Shown: in pieces, positions 1 through 5,827 of the stretch
Layout: each line of letters begins with the position of its first letter
How positions within the stretch are numbered: position 1 is the first letter of the stretch
Source of the DNA: Acidimicrobiaceae bacterium
GTDB lineage: Bacteria > Actinomycetota > Acidimicrobiia > Acidimicrobiales > Ilumatobacteraceae
Assembly: GCA_003455715.1 (NCBI GenBank)
Contig: DMQJ01000046.1
Location: 1,647-8,187 of the forward strand
Direction: 5' to 3'
Length of the DNA: 6,541 bases
The notes under the pieces: generated by a model
Told to the model about the DNA's origin: nothing
Databases searched by the model: none
The model's input: the letters and a program-made list of their open reading frames with translations, nothing else
Translations under genes and position numbers: made by a program

Positions 1-1
1 C

Positions 2-2250
2 ATCGGCGACAACGAGACACCTGCAGCGAACACGGTGAACGCAGGGCTGGTGCCGCTGGGCGCGGGTGTGCGCGCCGTGTCGATCACCGCCGGGCTGGCA
101 CACACCTGTGTGGTGACCGACCACTCGAACGTGGTCTGCTGGGGCGACAACGTGTGGGGCCAGTTGGGCTACGGCAACCAGACTGTGATCGGCGATGACG
201 AGACCCCGGCAGCGGTGGCTACCAATGGGGTGGCGCTCCCCGGGGTGCCCGCGCAGGTGACAGCCGGCGACCACCACACGTGTGCGCTGCTCACCACCGG
301 TCGCATCACCTGCTGGGGGCGCGCCGTGGAAGGTCAACTCGGCTACGGCAACCAGAACGTGATCGGCGACAACGAAACACCCGCAGCCAACGCCGTGAAC
401 GGAGGGCTCGTCGACCTCGGGCTGATCGGGTTCACGCTCACCCCACTCACCGCTACGGCCATCGACGCGGGCGCCTACCACACGTGTGCCGTGGTGGCGG
501 GCGGGGTGAAGTGCTGGGGCTACGGCGACAGCGGACGCCTCGGGTATGGCAACACCAACTCGATCGGCGACAACGAGACGCCGGCCACGGTGGCAGCGCT
601 CTACACCGGTCTCGGAGGCGTGCGCGCCGTTGCCGCCGGAGGCGGACACACGTGTGTGGTGGTCGGGTTCGACGCAGTGGGCTGCTACGGGGTGAACGGC
701 AGCGGGCAACTGGGTCGAGGCAACACCCTCGCCGTCGGTGACAACGAAACAGCGTCGGGGCTGGTCGCCATGCCCGGCAACGCGCCCGTGCGTGCCGTGG
801 CGACCGGTACCGAGCACACCTGCGTGATCGACGACACCGACCAGGTGCAGTGTTGGGGCGCGGGCAGCGACGGACGCCTCGGGTACGGCAACGAAACAAC
901 GATCGGCGACAACGAGGCACCTGCGGCGAACCCGGTGGACCGCGGGCGGGTGCGCCTTCCGGCTGCGCTCGGAGGTGCCGCGGCGCTTGCCACAGGGCAT
1001 GGTGCCCACACCTGCGCAATCGTGCGCGGTGGCCAGGTGACGTGCTGGGGCGACAACACCTACGGCCAACTCGGCCTCGGTAGCACCGCGATGGTGGGCG
1101 ACAACGAGACGCCGCGCCTCGCCGGCCAGGTGGCCCTGCCCAGCGGGTTTCGGGCCACCGCACTGAGCCTCGGCGAGTTCCACACCTGCGCCTTGCTCGG
1201 TGGCGGACGGGTGCTGTGCTGGGGCCTCGGTGCCGACGGTCGATTGGGTACCGGCACGACAGCCAACGTGGGCGATAACGACTCGGTGGCGGGAGAGGGA
1301 ACGTTGGTGGGTTTGCCGGGCGGGCGGAGCGCAACGGCCATCACCAGCGGGCTCGCCCACACCTGCGCCTTGCTCGACAACGGAGCCATCACATGCTGGG
1401 GCCTCGGTGCCGACGGACGCCTCGGCTACGGCAACACCAACAGCATCGGCGACAACGAAACGCCATCCGCCAACCCGGCGAGCGGCGGCCTCGTGCCCAC
1501 CCCCGGAGGAATGGCGGCGGTCGCCATCGGGGCTGGTGCGCACCACACGTGCGCCGTGCTGGCCGACGGCTCACTCACCTGTTGGGGCTACGGCGGGGAT
1601 GGCCGTCTCGGCTACGGCAACACCAACAGCATCGGCGACAACGAAACGCCATCCGCCAACCCGGTGAACGGCGGCCGGGTAGCCCTCGGCGCTGGCGTGA
1701 AGGTGAAGGAGGTCAGCGGCGGCGAACGGCACACGTGCGCGCTGCGCACCGACGGCAAGGTGGCGTGCTGGGGGTCGAATGCGTTCGGCCAACTCGGTAG
1801 TGGTGCCGGTACGTCGGCCAGCGCCACTGTGGGCGACAACGAGACACCCGACTCGCTGGCCACCGATGCCGTGGTGCCGGTGAACACCACCGAGGTGACG
1901 GCAGTGTCGGCCGGATGGGCGCACACGTGCGTGCTCGGCGCCACCAGCCGCGTGCACTGCTGGGGCACGGGTTCGGCGGGGCGGCTCGGCTACGGCAACA
2001 CGACCACCATCGGCGACGACGAGTCGGCGGCTGCAGCAGGGCAAGTGAGCTTCCCATTGCTCAGCCGCCAGGTGGTGGCGAGCAACTCGCACACGTGCGC
2101 GGTGCTGTCCGATGGTCGCGTGTTCTGCTGGGGGTACGTCGGCGAGGCGCGCCTCGGCACAATGGCCTTCGGCAACGTCGGCGACACCGAACCCGTCTAC
2201 ACCACCCTCGCCAACGGTGTGGCCATGCCCAGTAGCACGGCCGCCCGAGA
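2..2250 (+). repeat. Array of RCC1-like coding repeats (12 full plus 1 partial)
   Basis: Each unit carries the core HTC...CWG...G(Q/R)LGxGN...(I/V)GDNETP, and units are spaced about 165-200 bp apart. HTC motifs lie near bases 104, 278, 479, 647, 815, 1007, 1181, 1358, 1547, 1730, 1922 and 2090. Repeat 4 has CYG instead of CWG. Repeat 7 has GDNDS and repeat 12 has a shortened, diverged LGTMAFGNVGDTE segment. The first and last units of a propeller are often divergent, which would fit repeat 12 closing the array. More than seven units implies at least two propellers or a non-closed superhelix. Confidence 0.9.
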
Positions 2251-3373
2251 GTTGGCGACCGTGGCACCGTTGCGGCTGCTCGACACCCGCCTCGGGCAAC
2301 CCTTCGATGGCGGAACAGGCAACGGAGTGATGGTCGCTGTCGGCACGGTGGTGGAGATCGAGGTGGCCGGGCGCGGTGGCGTGCCATCTGATGCGACGGC
2401 GGCAGCGATCAACGTCACCACCGTGGGCGCCGCCGGCCCTGGCTTCGTGCAGGCCTTCCCGTGCGACACCGTTCCGTCAGCCTCGATCCTCAACTTCAGC
2501 GGTGCAACCGCCACACCCAACCACGCCGTCGTCGCACTCGACCGCCGGGGCACCGTGTGCCTACAGGTATCGCGTGCCACCCACCTCATCGTCGATACCA
2601 ACGCCGGGGTGCCACCCACCTCGGGTCTGCTCCCGGTGAGCCCTGCGCGCTTGCTCGACACCAGGCCCACCGGCATCACGGTCGACGGCCAATCCCAGGC
2701 GGGGGGAGTCATTGCCACCAACGGCACCATCTCCGTGGTGGTGGCCGGTCGCGGTGGGGTGTCGGCCACAGCCGGGGCGGCCTGGGTGAACGTGGTCGCG
2801 GTGGGTGCGACGGCAAAGGGATTCGTCACGGCCTACCCATGCGGCAGCCCGCTTCCGAACGCGTCGCTGTTGAACTTCGTCAGCGGTGAAACTCGGGCCA
2901 ACGGCGGTCTGGTGAAGCTGGGCTCCGGAGGTTCACTGTGCCTGTACAGCAGCGCGGCAACCCATCTGATCGTCGACGTGATGGCGTACACGCCCTCGAA
3001 GGCACTGGCGGTGCCACGTCCTCCGGTGCGGCTGATGGACACTCGGCCGGGCGGCCTGACCATCGACGGCGTCAACCAGGCGACGGGCCAGCTCCCTGGC
3101 AACTCGGAGACCAAGCTTGCGTTTCGCGGCCGAGCCGGGGTGTTGCCGAGCACTCGCCAGGTGGTGCTCAACGTCACCGTGATCGGCAACGTCACCGGCT
3201 ATGTGCAGGTGCGCGAGTGCGGTAGCGCCGGCATCGGTTCCACCGTCAACGTCTCCCCCGGCAACGCCGTCGCCAACAGTGTGATCGTTACGCTCGACGG
3301 TGGCGGAAACGTGTGCATCGTGGCCAGCGTCGGCCTCCACCTCATCGTCGACCTGGAGGCAACGATCCATTAG
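2..3373 (+). CDS. Giant RCC1-repeat protein with three C-terminal RLLDTR domains (5' partial)
   Basis: The frame is open from base 2 and already encodes repeat sequence (IGDNETPAAN), so the true start and any signal peptide lie upstream. The GTG at 35 is internal. At least 1123 codons are present, ending in TAG. Bases 2-2250 encode one partial and twelve full RCC1-like repeats of about 50-70 residues (HTC, about nine residues, CWG, then G-Q/R-LGYGN and GDNETP). Bases about 2258-3370 encode three domains of about 120 residues, each running from an R-L-L/M-DTR motif to HLIVD. RCC1 repeats form beta-propeller blades that mediate binding. Every RCC1 repeat and every C-terminal domain has a conserved cysteine pair, which I take as structural disulfides and hence an extracellular location. 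The ligand is unknown. No catalytic motif is visible. The fold assignment is confident; the function is not. Confidence 0.93.
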   Translation: MGDNETPAANTVNAGLVPLGAGVRAVSITAGLAHTCVVTDHSNVVCWGDNVWGQLGYGNQTVIGDDETPAAVATNGVALPGVPAQVTAGDHHTCALLTTGRITCWGRAVEGQLGYGNQNVIGDNETPAANAVNGGLVDLGLIGFTLTPLTATAIDAGAYHTCAVVAGGVKCWGYGDSGRLGYGNTNSIGDNETPATVAALYTGLGGVRAVAAGGGHTCVVVGFDAVGCYGVNGSGQLGRGNTLAVGDNETASGLVAMPGNAPVRAVATGTEHTCVIDDTDQVQCWGAGSDGRLGYGNETTIGDNEAPAANPVDRGRVRLPAALGGAAALATGHGAHTCAIVRGGQVTCWGDNTYGQLGLGSTAMVGDNETPRLAGQVALPSGFRATALSLGEFHTCALLGGGRVLCWGLGADGRLGTGTTANVGDNDSVAGEGTLVGLPGGRSATAITSGLAHTCALLDNGAITCWGLGADGRLGYGNTNSIGDNETPSANPASGGLVPTPGGMAAVAIGAGAHHTCAVLADGSLTCWGYGGDGRLGYGNTNSIGDNETPSANPVNGGRVALGAGVKVKEVSGGERHTCALRTDGKVACWGSNAFGQLGSGAGTSASATVGDNETPDSLATDAVVPVNTTEVTAVSAGWAHTCVLGATSRVHCWGTGSAGRLGYGNTTTIGDDESAAAAGQVSFPLLSRQVVASNSHTCAVLSDGRVFCWGYVGEARLGTMAFGNVGDTEPVYTTLANGVAMPSSTAARELATVAPLRLLDTRLGQPFDGGTGNGVMVAVGTVVEIEVAGRGGVPSDATAAAINVTTVGAAGPGFVQAFPCDTVPSASILNFSGATATPNHAVVALDRRGTVCLQVSRATHLIVDTNAGVPPTSGLLPVSPARLLDTRPTGITVDGQSQAGGVIATNGTISVVVAGRGGVSATAGAAWVNVVAVGATAKGFVTAYPCGSPLPNASLLNFVSGETRANGGLVKLGSGGSLCLYSSAATHLIVDVMAYTPSKALAVPRPPVRLMDTRPGGLTIDGVNQATGQLPGNSETKLAFRGRAGVLPSTRQVVLNVTVIGNVTGYVQVRECGSAGIGSTVNVSPGNAVANSVIVTLDGGGNVCIVASVGLHLIVDLEATIH
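1421..1664 (+). repeat. Exact 58-bp direct repeat inside the RCC1 array
   Basis: Bases 1421-1478 and 1607-1664 are identical over 58 bp, with a period of 186 bp (62 codons, in frame). They encode LGYGNTNSIGDNETPSANP in repeats 8 and 9. Bases around 540-585 of repeat 3 encode nearly the same peptide but with several synonymous differences. Nucleotide-level identity between repeats 8 and 9 points to recent unit duplication or gene conversion rather than selection on protein sequence alone. Confidence 0.9.
2258..3370 (+). repeat. Triplicated RLLDTR-HLIVD domain
   Basis: Three tandem units begin near 2258, 2636 and 3008. Each has an early R-L-L/M-DTR motif, a central GRGGV or GRAGV turn, an NVT/NVV strand, a cysteine in F/Y-P-C or R-E-C context, a second cysteine in V/L-C-L/I, and a terminal HLIVD. 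Domains of this type recur at the C-termini of secreted actinobacterial proteins as I recall them; their function is not established. The periodic glycine and valine pattern suggests an all-beta fold. Unlike the RCC1 array, the three copies are well diverged from each other, so they are an older duplication. Confidence 0.8.
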
Positions 3374-3410
3374 GCCGCCCACCACGACCTGCGAGACTCG
3401 GCGGGCGGCC
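3373..3410 (+). terminator. GC-rich inverted repeat after the RCC1 gene, possible terminator
   Basis: GGCCGCCC (3373-3380) and GGGCGGCC (3403-3410) are perfectly complementary 8-bp arms around a 22-nt loop. The left arm starts on the last base of the TAG stop codon. No U-run follows, so this is not a textbook intrinsic terminator; actinobacteria often use hairpins without strong U-tracts. It would separate the RCC1 gene from the channel gene 40 bp downstream. Confidence 0.45.
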
Positions 3411-3449
3411 ACACGTTGGCCGCATGTGTCCGAACAGCGAACAGGATCC

Positions 3450-4433
3450 ATGGCAATGACGGCACGCGACTGGCAGCCCGCTCGACTCCTTCACCCAGGA
3501 GGCCCGTTGGGCCAGCACGACCCGGCACGCCGAGCCAACTCGGCGCTTCTGGCCGTCATCGCGGGTGCACCCGAGGTGGGTCGAGCGGTGCTTGCGCCGC
3601 TTGGTGCCCCCGCCGGCACCATCACCTCGTTCATCGACGTGCCATTCGAGCGCGACGGGCGACGGGTCGTCGTCGACGGCGTCGTTCGCGTCACCACCGA
3701 CGACACCACGTGGACTGCGCTGGTGTGCGTCGCCAGTGGTTGCGACGTGCTCGAGCCGGATCGCTCCGCTACCTACCGAGCCATCGTGCGCACCTACGGC
3801 TTCGATGCCCTGGTGATGGTCTCCAACGACGGGTCGAAGGCGGGTGAACCGGCCGCCCACAATGAGGTCCACTGGACCTGGACCAACCTCATCGCCGCGG
3901 CCGCTCGCTGCAGCGACCTTCTCCGCGACCAGTCCCCTGAGTATGCGTGGCTCATCGATGAGGTGGTGCACTTTCTGAACGACCCAGCGTCGGGCGTGCT
4001 CGAACCGGCCGAGCAAGCTCAACAGGAGCAACCGCCGCTGAGGGCATTCGTGACGAAGGCGAGCCGAGTGTTCGCCACCGTGCGGCGCCGCGCGGCATCG
4101 CTCGCGGTGTCGACGGCCGGGGTCACGTGGATGGCCGCGGCGTTCGCCTTCATGCTGGTCGAGAACCGCAACCCCGAGCGCGACATCTCCTTCGGCGACG
4201 GCCTGTGGTGGTCGCTCTCCACCATCACCACGGTCGGCTACGGCGACATCTACCCACTCACACCTGCGGGCCGCATCGTCGCCGGCATCACCATGTTCGT
4301 GGGCATTTCGACGTTCGCCATCGTGACGGCACGCATGGCTGACCGCCTGCGTCAGTCGGCGGCGGGCACGAACAGGAACGAGCCGGACTCGAGTTCGACC
4401 GGGTCGACCAGTTCGCCGTCGCGCACGGTGTAG
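3450..4433 (+). CDS. Two-TM potassium channel with an N-terminal PD-(D/E)XK-like domain
   Basis: The product has 327 residues. Residues about 10-185 form a soluble domain containing NSALLAVI, LGAPAGTITSFIDVPF, VDG, WTALV, GFDALVMVSN and a distal VHWTW. This order matches an actinobacterial family I recall with a PDG...LVEVKTG nuclease-like core. Here the second motif reads LVCVASG, so the acidic and lysine positions are Cys93 and Ala95; Asp76 remains. Next come a membrane helix (about 220-238), a pore helix with the potassium selectivity filter TVGYGD (261-266) and a second helix (about 276-294), the Ion_trans_2 arrangement. It probably conducts K+ across the cytoplasmic membrane with the soluble domain inside as a regulator. 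ATG 3450 has AGGA (3443-3446) only 3 nt away; ATG 3456 has a better 9-nt spacing, and GTG 3426 is also in frame. The last 27 residues are low complexity and antisense to the next gene. Confidence 0.88.
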   Translation: MAMTARDWQPARLLHPGGPLGQHDPARRANSALLAVIAGAPEVGRAVLAPLGAPAGTITSFIDVPFERDGRRVVVDGVVRVTTDDTTWTALVCVASGCDVLEPDRSATYRAIVRTYGFDALVMVSNDGSKAGEPAAHNEVHWTWTNLIAAAARCSDLLRDQSPEYAWLIDEVVHFLNDPASGVLEPAEQAQQEQPPLRAFVTKASRVFATVRRRAASLAVSTAGVTWMAAAFAFMLVENRNPERDISFGDGLWWSLSTITTVGYGDIYPLTPAGRIVAGITMFVGISTFAIVTARMADRLRQSAAGTNRNEPDSSSTGSTSSPSRTV

Positions 4434-5761
4434 AGCGTCGCGGTGCGGGAGTCGACCGGGCCCTGGTCGGAGCGCACTACCAACTGCGAGAAGTCGGGCG
4501 TGTACGCCACCACGATGCCCGGCACCGACACCACCGCTCCATCGACCACCACGATCTCGGCGTTGCCGCCGGTGATGAGCGAACAACCCGACAACGATTG
4601 CGGCCCGAACACCTGGCCCGCCACCGCAATGCGCACCTCACCGGTGGCGATGTCGACGATGGCCGTCCGGTCGGGGACATCGCCACCCACCGCGAAGGGG
4701 AAGCACGTGTCGCCGAACCCGCGCAGCGAGATCTCGGTCGCGCCCGGTTCGATCTCACCAGCGGCGAAGCGTGCCACCAACGATCCGGAGTCGTCGAGCA
4801 GCGCCCACCCATCCTCCAACTCGACGAGGAAGCGGTCGTCGGCGAGGAAGAAGCCGCTCACGTCGCCACCGGCCAACTCGGCCATCGCCGCAGGGTCGAC
4901 GCGGCCGCGCTCGTCGATGGACCCGTCGCTGAAATCGGCAAGGAGCACCCTCCCGCTTTCGTCGACCACGAGCGCTGTCGTGGTGCCCGACTGCAGCCGC
5001 ACTCGCACACGGCCCTCGACGGTGATGGGCGACCCCACCTCCACCCCGTTGTCGTACAGCGTGAGCGTTCGTTCGGCGCCCACCGAGCCGGCCACCACCT
5101 GGGTGCCAGCGGCGTCGTACACAGCGCCGTCGAACCATTGGCGCAACTCGGGCGAGGTGGTGCTGAACACCCCGGCCCCAGCGTCGCCGTACACCACGCC
5201 CACACCGTCGCGGGCCGGTTGTGCGCTGAACAAGCGGTAGTCGCTCGGCACGCCGAAGGCGCGATGCAGATCGACGGCGATGCCCGCCCGCAGGTCGATG
5301 AACACGCCGCCTTCACCGCTCGCTGCGGTGCCCACCAGGAGGTCGCCGAAGCGGGTGAGGATCAGCCCGTCGAGGTCGGCGGTGATGCTGCGCGTCTCGC
5401 CGATGGCCGTATCGATGACCGTGACGACTCCGGCGTCGTCGTCGGTCATCGTCACCAGCGTGCTCGCTGGGTGACCCTGGGCGAACGCCGTGAGGACACC
5501 CAACGGTTCGTAGCTGGCGACATCGCCGGAGACGACCACTCGCTGAATGGCGTCGGCATCGGCGTCGATTCGCAGCAGTTGCCACGGGGCGGCTGCGGGC
5601 TCGTCGTCGTCGCCACCGAACACCACCCAGCCGATGCCCCCGAGCGCCACCACCACCGCGAACGCTGCGGCCAGGGGCACCCATCGGGGAAGCGCCCGCC
5701 GAGAGCGCCCATCCTCGCGGTAGATCACTTCGTCGGCTGCGGGCGGCGGGAAGTGCGACAC
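4352..5761 (-). CDS. Membrane-anchored extracytoplasmic beta-propeller-like protein, unknown function
   Basis: The product has 469 residues from GTG 5761. A TTG three codons upstream (5768-5770) is the alternative start, and neither has a Shine-Dalgarno sequence. Residues 1-27 are hydrophilic and end in a basic stretch (RSRRALPR). One membrane helix follows at about 28-48, then GGDDDEP and a long extracytoplasmic region, so N-in/C-out topology is expected. That region has recurrent short beta-strands with D/G turns (for example VVTVIDTAIGE, TLTLYDNGVEV, TAIVDIATGEV), resembling WD40- or PQQ-like blades, though no family signature is clear. The only two cysteines, 353 and 393, could form a disulfide. 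It may act as a surface sensor or binding protein, but this is a guess. It is convergent with the channel gene, overlapping it by 82 bp, and divergent from the molybdoenzyme gene. Confidence 0.85.
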   Translation of the reverse strand: MSHFPPPAADEVIYREDGRSRRALPRWVPLAAAFAVVVALGGIGWVVFGGDDDEPAAAPWQLLRIDADADAIQRVVVSGDVASYEPLGVLTAFAQGHPASTLVTMTDDDAGVVTVIDTAIGETRSITADLDGLILTRFGDLLVGTAASGEGGVFIDLRAGIAVDLHRAFGVPSDYRLFSAQPARDGVGVVYGDAGAGVFSTTSPELRQWFDGAVYDAAGTQVVAGSVGAERTLTLYDNGVEVGSPITVEGRVRVRLQSGTTTALVVDESGRVLLADFSDGSIDERGRVDPAAMAELAGGDVSGFFLADDRFLVELEDGWALLDDSGSLVARFAAGEIEPGATEISLRGFGDTCFPFAVGGDVPDRTAIVDIATGEVRIAVAGQVFGPQSLSGCSLITGGNAEIVVVDGAVVSVPGIVVAYTPDFSQLVVRSDQGPVDSRTATLYTVRDGELVDPVELESGSFLFVPAAD

Positions 5762-5769
5762 GCGCGCCA

Positions 5770-5775
5770 ACGGTA
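5770..5775 (-). promoter_or_regulatory. Candidate -10 element (TACCGT) for the minus-strand propeller gene
   Basis: On the minus strand TACCGT fits the actinobacterial TANNNT consensus. Its last base lies 8 nt before GTG 5761, so transcription could start at or next to that codon and give a leaderless mRNA. This agrees with the lack of a Shine-Dalgarno sequence. No -35 match is seen. A single hexamer in GC-rich DNA is weak evidence. Confidence 0.3.
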
Positions 5776-5815
5776 GTCGGCGGGAAACCGCCAGCCCCTC
5801 CGCACGCGCTACCCC

Positions 5816-5821
5816 TACGCT
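5816..5821 (+). promoter_or_regulatory. Candidate -10 element (TACGCT) for a leaderless molybdoenzyme mRNA
   Basis: TACGCT matches TANNNT and occupies exactly -12 to -7 relative to the A of ATG 5828. This is the spacing typical of leaderless actinobacterial transcripts. No Shine-Dalgarno sequence lies upstream of the ATG. There is no recognisable -35 hexamer. Confidence 0.4.
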
Positions 5822-5827
5822 GGCGTG

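Noticed and set aside
2..2250. Regularly spaced repeats considered as a CRISPR array
   Set aside because: The units are about 165-200 bp apart, diverge in sequence, stay in one reading frame and encode RCC1 blades. CRISPR repeats are short, near-identical and separated by unique spacers.
1571..2299. A 242-codon minus-strand open frame under the RCC1 repeats
   Set aside because: It arises from the repeated GC-rich codon pattern of the plus-strand gene. It has no motif, and the plus frame is continuous repeat protein.
3300..3449. An upstream ATG at 3300 in the channel frame that would add 50 residues
   Set aside because: It would overlap the RCC1 coding sequence by 74 bp. The added peptide is Thr/Arg/Ser-rich shadow sequence across the inverted repeat, and there is a start with an AGGA nearby at 3450/3456.
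3342..4586. A 414-codon open frame on the minus strand opposite the channel gene
   Set aside because: Its translation is rich in Arg, His and Gly without domains, while the plus strand encodes an unmistakable K+ pore. It is a high-GC antisense shadow.
4598..5776. A 392-codon open frame on the plus strand opposite the propeller gene
   Set aside because: The translation is His/Arg/Gly-rich and has no hydrophobic core pattern. The minus-strand frame has a membrane anchor and regular beta-strand periodicity, so it is the real gene.
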